Source: Rhodocyclaceae bacterium
Lineage (GTDB): Bacteria > Pseudomonadota > Gammaproteobacteria > Burkholderiales > Rhodocyclaceae
Direction of reading: 5' to 3'
DNA: 64,000 bases
Assembly: GCA_016791105.1 (NCBI GenBank)
Contig: JAEUNM010000006.1
Location: 29,830 to 93,829, forward strand
Shown here: one piece after another, positions 47,274 to 55,629 of the stretch
How the letters are laid out: every line of letters starts with the position of its first letter
How positions within the stretch are numbered: position 1 is the first letter of the stretch
Position numbers and translations under genes: made by a program
The notes under the pieces: model-generated
The model's input: the letters and a program-made list of their open reading frames with translations, nothing else
Database searches by the model: none
Told to the model about the DNA's origin: nothing

Positions 47274-47984
47274 TCAACTGCCGGCGATGCGCTCCAGATC
47301 GCCACGCCGGAATTTGAACGCATGTCCGCATTCTTCCAGCATGCCCTGGCGCTTCATGTCGGAAATGGTGCGACTTACCGTTTCCAGTGTAACGCCCAGC
47401 AAGGCGGCCATGTCCTCGCGCATGATCCAGCGCCTGCCGTCGGTGCGATCTTCCGGCGCCAGATGCAATAACAGCCGCGCGATGCGCGATTGCGCGTTGC
47501 CGGTGCAGAACTGGGCGATCTGAAATTCCGCCGCGTCCACCGTGCGCTGCATGTGGATTTGCAGCGATTCGCGCAGGGCGGCACTGGATTCGCGCAGTTC
47601 GCGCACCAGAACCGCCGGTATGCGGCACACTTCGGTTGCGCGCAAGGCCTGCGCGGTATGTTTATAGCGAAAGCCGGTCATTAGTTCCAGGCCCAATGTA
47701 TCGCCAGGCATGGCGAGGCGCAGGATGCGCGTGCGCCCGCTCGGCGTATCCTGTTCGAGTTTCACGATGCCGCTGCGAACTGAATACAGATGGCTGCCGG
47801 CCGTGTCCTCGGAATAAATGCGCGCATGGGCGCGAAAATGCAGCACATCCACGCAGGCCTGGATGGCTTCGGTACTGCTCGTTGCCAGCGGCCCCATTAG
47901 TCCGAGCTTGCGGACCGGGCAGGAGCGGCAGTCGGCAGAACCGACTTTCATGGCGGGGATTCCGTGACGGGCTTTGACGGTCAT
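47274..47984 (-). CDS. CRP/FNR-family regulator, FNR-like with incomplete cysteine set
   Basis: 236 aa. N-terminal CxxC (ADCRSCPV, C19 and C22), cyclic-nucleotide-binding-like fold, a further Cys in EVCRIPA at the place of E. coli FNR Cys122, and an HTH with TLETVSRT. The E..SR recognition residues are those of FNR, so it should bind TTGAT-N4-ATCAA sites. The residue where FNR has Cys29 is Gly here (VRKLGL), leaving three of four usual [4Fe-4S] ligands. It may hold a cluster with another ligand or sense oxygen or NO differently. The ATG at 47984 has CAGGAG upstream; a TTG seven codons earlier is also in frame. Confidence 0.9.
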   Translation of the reverse strand: MTVKARHGIPAMKVGSADCRSCPVRKLGLMGPLATSSTEAIQACVDVLHFRAHARIYSEDTAGSHLYSVRSGIVKLEQDTPSGRTRILRLAMPGDTLGLELMTGFRYKHTAQALRATEVCRIPAVLVRELRESSAALRESLQIHMQRTVDAAEFQIAQFCTGNAQSRIARLLLHLAPEDRTDGRRWIMREDMAALLGVTLETVSRTISDMKRQGMLEECGHAFKFRRGDLERIAGS

Positions 47985-48907
47985 GATGTACTCCTGGTGC
48001 AACAAATTTGATTCTAGCCGCGCCAGCCTGGGGGCAACCGAAGCATGCGGTCGCCGTCACGGCGGTCGGACTTGCCGCAAATCGGGCTCGATGCTCGAAT
48101 TGAACCCGTTGCAGGCGTTTGACGAATATCGCTGGCGATATCAGGGGCTACCGGTTTTGCGGTAATCCGGTATCGCTGGAAGTAACTAACAAGAATACCT
48201 GTTATTCCCCATGACATTGCTTAAACGAATTTAAAATCAATCACTTGATGTGAATTTGTGTTGACGGTTCTGGGCATCAGGCAGTTGCATCGAGTGCCGA
48301 TTATACAATACTGTGCCGGTACGATGGGCAGTACACTAAATGGCCGGGTCGGTGTGGGGCGGCGCCAGCGCCGACGATGAAGCCGCGACAGCCGGCGCGG
48401 TAGGCTGCTTGCAGTCGATGGCAACGCAGACGGCTTTACGAAACCTGTGTCGTGAGCCGGGCAGGGCGCGCGCTGCGCCCCCTGGAGTCCATGCTCCGTA
48501 ATATAGGTGCAACTAAATGAAAATGTTGGTGTCTGTTTAGTTTCCATACAAGCGCGCCAGGGAACGGCAATGAGTGGGTGCGGGCGGCCTGCGGATGCGC
48601 AAATGGAAACGATTCCGTTGCGCTTAATCAATATTTAACAAGGCCGGTGTGAAATTGCGTTGCCTGTTGCGGTGCGTGCAGCGTGTACGGTACCGCGGTC
48701 TGTTCGATGCAGAAATGGCACGTTCCGGCCCAAGCCGCCGGCTTGGCGGCGCTGCCGCAACCGGCTGCGCCGACGTGCTCCGTACCAAGCGTAATTTGCA
48801 GGAACGGCAAGGGTTTTGCAGGTCGCCGTGGGCGGCGCCAAGGCGCCTGCCGAGGGCCGAGCGGAGGGTGTCGCGTGCAGGCGTATCCCTCTTGAGGTAG
48901 GTTTCGC
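47985..48907. other. Divergent intergenic region upstream of the FNR-like regulator
   Basis: About 920 bp, partly AT-rich (48180-48310 and 48495-48545). A perfect ATCAA-TCAC-TTGAT palindrome lies at 48236-48249, the half-sites being in the reverse order to an FNR box. A strong GC hairpin (GCCGCCGGCTTGGCGGC) lies near 48738-48754. Several open frames exist but none looks coding. A small-RNA gene is possible but not shown. Confidence 0.45.
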
Positions 48908-48949
48908 TTGATATTTGTCAAGCAGCGAAGTGTGGCTTTCGGCTACACT
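48908..48949 (+). promoter_or_regulatory. FNR/ANR-type class II promoter
   Basis: TTGAT-ATTT-GTCAA at 48908-48921 matches the FNR consensus TTGAT-N4-ATCAA in nine of ten positions and is flanked by C and G, extending the palindrome. A TACACT -10 box lies at 48944-48949. With the transcription start about 7 nt later (near 48956) the box is centred at -41.5, the standard class II activator position. It drives the zinc-ribbon gene at 49015. Confidence 0.8.
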
Positions 48950-49014
48950 GTCGGGTTGGTATGGAGAAATTAGTTGTTGGTGAAGTTCATGCGCCATACC
49001 GTGAGGATAAAAAT

Positions 49015-49509
49015 ATGATTGCCGCCCGTGTGCGCAGTACGACATTGCGCGGTCCCGAAACGGAACTTTCTGGGGGAGATCCGTATCGGGCAAAACTGAA
49101 ATTTCGCGACGGTACCCGTTGTCCCGGCTGTGGTGCGGTATACCGTGCCGGCATGTGGGCCGTCGATGCCGATGCCATGCTTGGTGTGTATGAGGCGCTA
49201 TGCCCGTCCTGCCATCGCGTGCGCGACTGTCTGCCGGCCGGTTACTTGCGTATCGATGCGCACTTTGCGGTGGCGCATCGCGACCAGATTTTGCAATTGC
49301 TGGAAGATCAGCACGACATTTTCTGCCGTGCCGAGCCGCTCGCCCGCATCATGTCCATGCAGGATTGCGACGGTGCGATCGAAGTGACCACCACCGATGC
49401 CGAACTCGCGCGCAGTCTGGGCGAGGCCCTGCAAACGGAATATGGCGGCGAAATCGTGCTGCGCTATAACGAAGCCCATCATCCGGTAAGAGTGCTCTGG
49501 CAGCCCTGA
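49015..49509 (+). CDS. Zinc-ribbon protein of the BCAM0308 type
   Basis: 164 aa. Two CxxC knuckles (CPGCGAVYRAGMW and CPSCHRVRD) form a zinc ribbon in the N-terminal half. The rest has PAGYLRID..F...H..QILQL and a DAELARSLGEALQTEYGGEI segment. This pattern matches the small proteins named after Burkholderia BCAM0308, from a low-oxygen-activated gene cluster, which fits the FNR box upstream. Biochemical function unknown. I chose ATG at 49015 with GTGAGGATAA upstream. The ATG at 48961 would leave almost no 5' leader behind the FNR promoter. Confidence 0.78.
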   Translation: MIAARVRSTTLRGPETELSGGDPYRAKLKFRDGTRCPGCGAVYRAGMWAVDADAMLGVYEALCPSCHRVRDCLPAGYLRIDAHFAVAHRDQILQLLEDQHDIFCRAEPLARIMSMQDCDGAIEVTTTDAELARSLGEALQTEYGGEIVLRYNEAHHPVRVLWQP

Positions 49510-49568
49510 TTTGGGGCTGATTGGGGCGGGGTTTTGGGGCGTCGCGTTGGGACATTGGATAGGGCGGC

Positions 49569-49671
49569 GCGAGGCGTGATTGTTGGGGTTCGCAGGCTCA
49601 CCCCAACCTACGAAACGCTGGGGCGGGTGCGAGGCGTGGTTGTTGGGGTTCGCAAGCTCACCCCAACCTAC
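49569..49671. repeat. Tandem pair of REP-like palindromes
   Basis: Two 43-bp near-identical units at 49569-49611 and 49629-49671. Each has the hairpin GTTGGGGT...ACCCCAAC followed by CTAC. The same palindrome occurs in both orientations at 55.6-55.9 kb. It lies between convergent genes, a usual place for REP elements. Confidence 0.85.
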
Positions 49672-49693
49672 CAGGCTACGAGTGTATTCCCGG

Positions 49694-50062
49694 TTAGTCG
49701 GGGGCTTTACCCGCGTCGGCACATTTCGCTTGCATTGCCGCCAGATAATCCATGACTTCGCGAGATTTGGCGAGCAAGCCATCCTGGGCGGCCAGGGCTT
49801 GCATTTCGTCGTTCGCCCGCACGGCGCGAACCATTTGCCCGGCAAACCTGTGAAACGCCTTGTGGCTGTCCTTCAAGGCATCAAGGTCTGGAAAATCCTT
49901 GTACGCGCTCAAGTCCTCGGATTCCAGCCAGCGCCCGAGCTGACACCGGTCATGCGTCGAAACTTCGAGAATTTCCTCATTCGAAACGTTCTGTTTACCC
50001 ATCAGGGATACGAGCGATTCGATCCAGTCCAGGTGTTTCAAAATTTCTTGATCAATGTCCAC
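49694..50062 (-). CDS. Stand-alone CZB (chemoreceptor zinc-binding) domain protein
   Basis: 122 aa, all helical. The zinc site residues of the CZB family are in place: H10 (EILKHLDW), C40 in DRCQLGRWL (family motif C-x-G-x-W), H67 and H71 (SHKAFHRFAG). CZB domains sense zinc or, through the zinc-bound cysteine, oxidants, and usually sit on chemoreceptors or diguanylate cyclases. Here the domain is alone, so it may act on another protein in trans. Start ATG at 50062 without a strong SD. Confidence 0.88.
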   Translation of the reverse strand: MDIDQEILKHLDWIESLVSLMGKQNVSNEEILEVSTHDRCQLGRWLESEDLSAYKDFPDLDALKDSHKAFHRFAGQMVRAVRANDEMQALAAQDGLLAKSREVMDYLAAMQAKCADAGKAPD

Positions 50063-50427
50063 GTCAAACTCCCGATTGATCTATCTGTGGCGGCTTGCGC
50101 TTGGCCCATGCTCGTACACGGCTCTGCGTGACCGCTTGGTTGTAAGGCGTCAGTCTGGTGCAAGGCGTGCGCGCCCTGCCGTCTTGAATTCGCGCCGGGT
50201 GCAATGTAAGCACGAGCGGCAGGCAAGGGCAAGCCGGGCAGTGCCCGGCCGTGGTTGGCGGTGTTGGAAGTGATGCGATGCGCGCAGACATTCCGGGTCC
50301 GGCCGGGCGGTTCGGTCGTTGGCCGGATCTGATGGGCAATTCGAAGTCCTGACCGCCACGGCCAATGCGCGCCTGGGCGCCGGCCCTGCGGCTGCACCCG
50401 CAGGCCATGGCAGCTTCTGCCCTGAGT
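50063..50427. other. Intergenic region, nothing recognised
   Basis: 365 bp between the CZB gene and the end of the LysR gene, both on the minus strand. It should hold the CZB gene promoter. No repeat or RNA structure with a T run is seen. Confidence 0.35.
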
Positions 50428-51366
50428 TCAGTCTGTCTTACCATCGCCATCAGGCGCGGAACTTGCCCACGGTTCGCGCGCCAGCCTTTGCTGCAGAAAT
50501 TCCACGCAGGCGCGCACTTTCGCAGAACTGCTCAAGCGACTCGGGCAAGCGGCCCATATGTCTGCCGCCTGGGCGTACTGCGGCAGCACCCGCACCAGTT
50601 CGCCGCGCGCGAGCGGCGCCGCAATGTCCCACAGCGAGCGCAACATGATGCCGTGGCCGGCCAGACCCCAGGCGCGCACGATTTCACCATTATTGGACGA
50701 CATGCGTCCATGCACCTTGATGTACTGCAAACCTTCCGGACCGGCCAGTGCCCAGCGGCCAAAGTCCTGATCGCGCTCGCGTATCACGATGCAGTCGTGC
50801 TCGGTCAGATCGCTCAGCCGGGCAGGGGCGCCGCGGCGCGCAAGATACGCCGGGGCGGCGCACAGCACGCGGTAATTCGGCGCCAGGCGGCGCGCGATCA
50901 GGTGCGGTTCATGCACCGCACCCACGCGTATGTCGAGTTGATAACCTTCGTCCAACAGATCGACCGGGCGATCCAGCAATTCAAGCTGAATTTCCACGCC
51001 GGCATGGTGCGCCGCAAAGTCGGATAGTGCCGGTGCCAGGTGGCGGCGGCCGAAGCCGTGGCTGCTGCAAATACGCAGCCGGCCCGCCGGTGCCAGCGCC
51101 ACCTGCGATACTTCCGCGCTCATCTGGTCGACGTCTTCAAGTATGCGTTCGGCCCAGGCACGTACGATGTCGCCATGTTCGGTAGCGACCACCTGGCGCG
51201 TCGTGCGATGCAGCAGGCGTGCGCGCAGGCTTTGTTCCAGCAGGCCCAAGCGCTTGCTAACGTAGGCATTGGAAACGCCCAGTTCGCGCGCCGTGGCGGC
51301 CAGGCTACGCTGCTTCAGCACGGCGCAGAACAGGCGCAAATCTTCGAGCAGAGGTTTATCGTTCAC
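50428..51366 (-). CDS. dmlR: LysR-family regulator, DmlR-like
   Basis: 312 aa. Winged HTH (FCAVLKQRSLAATARELGVSNAYVSKRLGLLEQ) and effector domain. It is divergent from the D-malate/tartrate dehydrogenase gene, as dmlR is from dmlA in E. coli, so it probably activates that gene in response to D-malate or a related acid. The frame reaches a TTG at 51405. I prefer GTG at 51366 (MNDKPLLEDLRLFC), which fits homologue starts. The symbol is given on context and family and is not certain. Confidence 0.75.
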   Translation of the reverse strand: MNDKPLLEDLRLFCAVLKQRSLAATARELGVSNAYVSKRLGLLEQSLRARLLHRTTRQVVATEHGDIVRAWAERILEDVDQMSAEVSQVALAPAGRLRICSSHGFGRRHLAPALSDFAAHHAGVEIQLELLDRPVDLLDEGYQLDIRVGAVHEPHLIARRLAPNYRVLCAAPAYLARRGAPARLSDLTEHDCIVIRERDQDFGRWALAGPEGLQYIKVHGRMSSNNGEIVRAWGLAGHGIMLRSLWDIAAPLARGELVRVLPQYAQAADIWAACPSRLSSSAKVRACVEFLQQRLAREPWASSAPDGDGKTD

Positions 51367-51460
51367 GCTTTGTGAATGTTGCAGCCACGGATCGGGGGAT
51401 TCCAAAAAGAATCGTGTCCGCTAATCTACACCCATCGCCACACACCAGGAGCAAGACGCA

Positions 51461-52522
51461 ATGAGCGCACATCGCATCGCCGTGATCGCAGGGGACGGCA
51501 TAGGCCGCGAAGTCATGCCTGAGGGGCTGCGGGTGCTGGAAGCCGCCGCGCGCCGCTTCGGCATCGAACTGGAATTTACGCATTTCGACTGGGCGCACTG
51601 CGACTATTACCTGGCCCACGGCAAAATGCTGCCGGACGACTGGTTCGCGCAACTAAAGCCGTTCGATGCGATTTATTTCGGCGCCGTGGGCTGGCCCGAC
51701 AAAGTGCCGGACCACATATCGCTATGGGGTTCCTTGTTGCGCTTCCGGCGCGAATTCGACCAGTACGTAAACCTGCGTCCGGTGCGCCTCATGCCCGGCG
51801 TGCCGTGTCCGCTTGCCAACCGCAAGGTGGGCGACATCGATTTTTACGTGGTGCGGGAAAATACCGAAGGCGAATATTCGTCCGTGGGCGGGCGCATGTT
51901 CGAAGGCACCGAGCGCGAAACCGTGCTGCAGGAATCCATCTTCACGCGCAAGGGGGTGGATCGCATCCTCAAGTACGCATTCGAACTGGCCGCCAGCCGT
52001 CCGAAAAAGCATCTTACTTCGGCCACCAAGTCTAATGGCATTGCCATCAGCATGCCTTATTGGGACGAGCGCGTCGCCGCCATGGCACCCGCTTACCCGG
52101 ACGTGAAGTGGGACAAATACCATATAGACATTCTTACCGCGCGCTTCGTGCTGAACCCGGATCGATTCGACGTGGTGGTGGCGTCCAATCTGTTCGGCGA
52201 CATATTGTCCGACCTGGGGCCGGCCTGCGCCGGCACGATAGGCATTGCGCCTTCGGCCAACCTGAATCCCGAGCGCGATTTTCCGTCGCTATTTGAACCC
52301 GTGCATGGTTCCGCGCCGGACATTTACGGGCGCAATATTGCGAATCCCGTGGCCATGATCTGGTCCGGCGCGATGATGCTCGATTTTCTGGGCCACCGCG
52401 GCGCCCACGACGCCATCGTGCGCGCCATCGAAACAGCGCTGGTCGAGGGGCCGCGCACGCCGGACATGGGAGGCACGGCCAGCACGACCGACATGGGGCG
52501 CGCGGTCGCCGCAGCGATATAA
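51461..52522 (+). CDS. dmlA: D-malate / tartrate dehydrogenase (decarboxylating)
   Basis: 353 aa, beta-decarboxylating dehydrogenase family (isocitrate / isopropylmalate type). It oxidises D-malate or tartrate with NAD+ and a divalent metal to pyruvate or related products. Motifs: AGDGIGREVMPE at the N-terminus, substrate segment LRPVRLMPGV, YVVRENTEGEYSS, metal Asp pattern NLFGDILSDLGPA, and the NAD loop EPVHGSAPDIYGRNIANP. SD AGGAGCAAGA precedes the ATG. Divergent dmlR-like regulator. Confidence 0.9.
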   Translation: MSAHRIAVIAGDGIGREVMPEGLRVLEAAARRFGIELEFTHFDWAHCDYYLAHGKMLPDDWFAQLKPFDAIYFGAVGWPDKVPDHISLWGSLLRFRREFDQYVNLRPVRLMPGVPCPLANRKVGDIDFYVVRENTEGEYSSVGGRMFEGTERETVLQESIFTRKGVDRILKYAFELAASRPKKHLTSATKSNGIAISMPYWDERVAAMAPAYPDVKWDKYHIDILTARFVLNPDRFDVVVASNLFGDILSDLGPACAGTIGIAPSANLNPERDFPSLFEPVHGSAPDIYGRNIANPVAMIWSGAMMLDFLGHRGAHDAIVRAIETALVEGPRTPDMGGTASTTDMGRAVAAAI

Positions 52523-52659
52523 ATTTTTCATCGGCAATTCACAAAAAGCGTGGACAGGTCTGTGGACAACCCGGCGCAGGCCTTGCAGCGCAACACTTGT
52601 GGTGCTGTGCCGCAAAAATGGGCAGGCGGCCGGCCGGCTCTTGACAGCGAGGAGGCGTC

Positions 52660-53565
52660 ATGAACGAAAGTCTTTTCCCCGGTTTTGAATTGCGCGACGT
52701 CGAAGTTGGCGAGGGCATCAGCCTGCGCGTGCGCAGCGGCGGCGAAGGTCCGCCGCTGTTACTGCTGCACGGCCACCCGCAAACCCATGCCATCTGGCAC
52801 AAAGTGGCGCCCGAACTGGCGCGGCAATTCACCCTGGTGGCACCCGATCTGCGCGGCTATGGCGATTCTTCGCGCCCGCCCGGCCTGGACGACCACTCCG
52901 CCTATTCCAAGCGCGCCATGGCACTGGACCTGCTGCGGCTGATGGAGCGCCTGGGCTGCAAGCGCTTCGACGTGCTGGCCCACGACCGCGGCGCGCGCGT
53001 CGCACACCGCCTCGCGGCCGACCACGGCGCGGCGGTGCAGCGTATGGTATTGCTGGATATCGCGCCTACCCTGGCGATGTACGAACAGACCAACGAAACG
53101 TTCGCGCGCGCCTACTGGCACTGGTTTTTCCTGATCCAGCGCGCCCCCCTGCCGGAGCGCTTCATCGAAGCCGACCCGGCCGCCTACCTGCGCGACGTAA
53201 TGGGCAGCCGCCGCGCCGGCATGGCACCCTTCGACCCACGCGCCCTGGCCGAATACGAACGCTGCATGGCCCTGCCGGGCGCAGCCCATTCCCTGTGCGA
53301 GGACTATCGCGCCGCCGCCGGCATCGATCTCGACCACGACCGCGCCGACCGCGCCGCCGGCCACAAACTGAGCATGCCGGTGCAGGTGCTGTGGGGCGAA
53401 CTGGGCATCATAGAGCGCTGTTTCGATCCCCTGGCGGAGTGGCGCAAGGTGGCCAAGGACGTGCAAGGCCGCAGCCTGCCCTGCGGCCACTACATACCCG
53501 AAGAAGCGCCGGACGATCTGCTCGCCGCGGTGATGCCGTTTTTGACCGCCGATCTGGGCGACTGA
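52660..53565 (+). CDS. Alpha/beta hydrolase, fluoroacetate (haloacetate) dehalogenase type
   Basis: 301 aa. The residues of fluoroacetate dehalogenase can be placed: nucleophile D109 and carboxylate-binding R110 and R113 in HDRGARVAHR, D133, halide pocket H154-W155 in YWHWFFL, a Tyr in CEDYRA, and the catalytic His in GHYIPEEAPDDL. The lid sequence QRAPLPERFIEADPAAYL also fits. It would hydrolyse a 2-haloacid ester-wise to glycolate and halide, but related epoxide hydrolases share much of this, so substrate is not proven. A good SD (GCGAGGAGGCGTC) precedes the ATG. Confidence 0.85.
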   Translation: MNESLFPGFELRDVEVGEGISLRVRSGGEGPPLLLLHGHPQTHAIWHKVAPELARQFTLVAPDLRGYGDSSRPPGLDDHSAYSKRAMALDLLRLMERLGCKRFDVLAHDRGARVAHRLAADHGAAVQRMVLLDIAPTLAMYEQTNETFARAYWHWFFLIQRAPLPERFIEADPAAYLRDVMGSRRAGMAPFDPRALAEYERCMALPGAAHSLCEDYRAAAGIDLDHDRADRAAGHKLSMPVQVLWGELGIIERCFDPLAEWRKVAKDVQGRSLPCGHYIPEEAPDDLLAAVMPFLTADLGD

Positions 53566-54071
53566 ACGTAGGCCTGCCGCGGGCGCTTGGCATCTGGTTG
53601 TCCCGTGCGGGCAGGCTGGGTGCCGCGGCCGGGCCGATACGGCCGCAGCGCCTGCACTGTTGCGGTATTCCGAGCGGGTCCGGGTGTCCGTGCGGGGCCG
53701 GGTATCTAACCCGTCCCCACCGGTTTCGGAAGTGCGACCGACCAAGGAATGCCGCTTGTCGATCGCTGAAGTACGACGGACGGGCCAACATGCCCGACCG
53801 GCATGAATGGAATCTGTGGCTGGGTGGAAATCAGCAGGGAAATCGTAGCCGGTGTGAGGTGCATTCCCAAACAAACCCCGCCTTGAAATGGCTTTTTCGG
53901 TGGGTGGCGCAAATCGGTACTCTCGGAATCCGGTTTGGTATTCCCGGCCCACTGGTCCTTTGTATCTTAGCTCCGGCGGTTTGGGCACAGGCTGGACGTA
54001 GACGAACAATTGCGCGGCCTGGCAGCTTGGCGTATAAACACCAATGTGCACAAACGCCGATTGGGGGCATC
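53566..54071. other. Intergenic region before the toxin-antitoxin pair
   Basis: 506 bp. No coding sequence recognised. A 28-bp stretch ending the dehalogenase gene (53527-53554) recurs at 54933-54960 with one mismatch, so this region plus the toxin-antitoxin genes is bracketed by a short direct repeat. Confidence 0.45.
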
Positions 54072-54311
54072 ATGAATACGGTGCGCTGGAATATCGCCGT
54101 GTCGCCGGAAGTGGATCAGTCCGTGCGCATGTTTCTTGCCGCGCAAGGCGGGGGCCGCAAGGGCGATCTGTCTCGCTTCATCGAAGAGGCTGTCCGCGCC
54201 TACCTCCTGGAGCGTGCCGTCCATCAGGCCAAGACCGCTGCGGCGGGCATGGGCGAAGCCGAGCTGAACGACCTCATCGACGAGGCGGTGCAGTGGGCCC
54301 GTGATAGGTAA
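54072..54311 (+). CDS. Antitoxin of a PIN-type toxin-antitoxin pair (ribbon-helix-helix)
   Basis: 79 aa. The N-terminal RWNIAVSPEVDQSVRMFL strand and helices plus DLSRFIEEAVRAYLLERAV form a ribbon-helix-helix DNA-binding domain. The C-terminal helical tail (AELNDLIDEAVQWARDR) would bind and block the toxin. The stop overlaps the toxin start (TAATG). It should repress its own promoter when in complex with the toxin. Confidence 0.85.
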   Translation: MNTVRWNIAVSPEVDQSVRMFLAAQGGGRKGDLSRFIEEAVRAYLLERAVHQAKTAAAGMGEAELNDLIDEAVQWARDR

Positions 54312-54730
54312 TGCGTGTCATCCTAGACACGAACGTTTTGCTTGGCGCGCTGATTTCGCCGCACGGTCCGCCCGACGCGATCTATCGCGCCTGGCGCGCG
54401 GCGCGATTCGAACTGGTGACTTCGCTGGCGCAACTCGACGAACTGCGACGCGTGAGCCGCTACCCGAAGCTAAAGGCCGTCCTGCCTGCGCACCGGATCG
54501 GCACAATGGTCAACAACATGCAGCGCGCCATTGTGCTGGAGGCGCTGCCGCCTCTTCCGCAACACATCACGGCTGCCGATCCGAACGACGCATTCCTGTT
54601 CGCGCTGGCCTTGGCAAGTGCGGCGGATTTTCTCGTGACCGGGGACCGTCGCGCCGGGCTGCTGCAATGCGGCGGCGTTGGCCGCACGCGCATCGTAACC
54701 CCGGCCGCCTTCTGCGAGGAAGTGCTTTGA
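54311..54730 (+). CDS. PIN-domain ribonuclease toxin
   Basis: 139 aa, COG1569-type PIN domain. The four acidic residues of the metal site are present: D6 (VILDTNVLL), E44 (QLDELRRV), D93 (DPNDAFLFALA) and D112 (VTGDRRAGLL). It probably cleaves RNA when freed from the antitoxin encoded directly upstream with a 1-bp overlap. Such pairs stabilise genome islands or act under stress. Confidence 0.88.
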   Translation: MRVILDTNVLLGALISPHGPPDAIYRAWRAARFELVTSLAQLDELRRVSRYPKLKAVLPAHRIGTMVNNMQRAIVLEALPPLPQHITAADPNDAFLFALALASAADFLVTGDRRAGLLQCGGVGRTRIVTPAAFCEEVL

Positions 54731-55184
54731 GTCCGTGCTGGTCCGCTTCCTGTCAGCCAAGCAACCGGCGCAGGTGACATTCGGCGTTATAGGGACGCAA
54801 TTCCCAAGCGTGAGCTTGATCCCAAACGCTCCCGACCAGTTACGGAGACATGACAGTACGATATAGTTCACTCTGACCCCGATTTCCTTTCTGACCCCGA
54901 TTTCCTTTCACCCGATTTCCTTTGGTCCGGGTGCGGTGCTGCCGTTTTTGACCGCCGATCAGCCACTCGCCGGGGCTCTAGTTTGTCGGATTTCGACAGC
55001 CGCACCGTGTCTACAAGGCTGAATGCCGCATTCTGCCGCCTTCAGCCTTGGGCCATTGTATGTGTTCGAATGCGGTGTCAAGGGTTCGCTTCGCCGGGCA
55101 AAGCCCGCCCTTGACACCGCATTCGAACACAAAAGCGGGCACGGTCCACCCACCCGATTTTCAAGAGTGGCCGTTTTTTCCCCT
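54731..55184. other. Remnant-rich intergenic region
   Basis: Contains TTCACTCTGACCCC at 54867-54880, a sequence often seen at insertion-element edges (a similar TCACTCTGACCCC lies before the intron fragment at 63.49 kb). Next are 2.8 tandem copies of an 18-bp unit (54873-54923), the 28-bp repeat shared with the dehalogenase end (54933-54960), and palindromic element B (55061-55131). No gene. Confidence 0.55.
55061..55131. repeat. Palindromic element B (24-bp perfect arms)
   Basis: Arms 55061-55084 and 55108-55131 are perfect inverted complements around a 23-nt centre. The inner 10 bp of the arms and the centre match palindromic element A at 36.1 kb in opposite orientation. The outer 14 bp differ completely from those of element A but are still perfectly paired. 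Confidence 0.88.
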
Positions 55185-55598
55185 GGTGGTCAAATTCCGC
55201 GCCGGGCTTACGCTGGGCGCCGGCGTGACGGTTCCGGCGGACATATCCCCCGGCGTGGACATAGACTGGAAACCGGCAACGGGACTGCACATCCACGCTG
55301 ATTTACGCACTACCATCAGCCCCAAATTGCGTTTTTCCGTTACCGGTTACCGAAACTATTGGGAGACTTGTTGGTAACCACCTTTACCATCTGGCGCAAG
55401 GATTTCACGCTGGCCGAACGGGAATTCGGCTCCTCGCTCAAAATGGGCATCAACGTGCCGGTCGATTACTACAGCGACGACCGCGGCGTGGTGTTCGACC
55501 CCAGCAAGATCGACTTCCAGGTACCCTCGCTGAACGAGGATACTTTCGACCGCATCATCAACGGGTCGGATACCGGGGATGTATCGGGGGAGGGGTAG
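55185..55598 (+). pseudogene. Truncated and frameshifted gene remnant, family unknown
   Basis: Two frames read on with protein-like composition: the first (KFRAGLTLGAGVTVPADISP to RNYWETCW, stop at about 55377), the second from about 55366 (LLVTTFTIWRKDFTLAEREF to the stop at 55598). A single frameshift near 55366 would join them. There is no start codon with SD and the 5' end abuts palindromic element B. The beta-strand pattern suggests part of an outer-membrane or exported protein; no family recognised. Confidence 0.45.
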
Positions 55599-55629
55599 TA
55601 AGCTTGCTTGGGGTGACGCCGGAAACCCA

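Noticed and set aside
46720..47628. 302-codon version of the small minus-strand gene
   Set aside because: The upstream two thirds overlap the FNR-like gene and look non-coding. The strong SD at 47064 defines a 114-aa gene.
48707..48730. Possible sigma-54 box around TGGCACG at 48717
   Set aside because: The required TTGC element is absent at the right distance.
52759..54051. 430-codon minus-strand frame across the dehalogenase gene
   Set aside because: It is antisense to a gene with all catalytic residues in place and has no recognisable domain.
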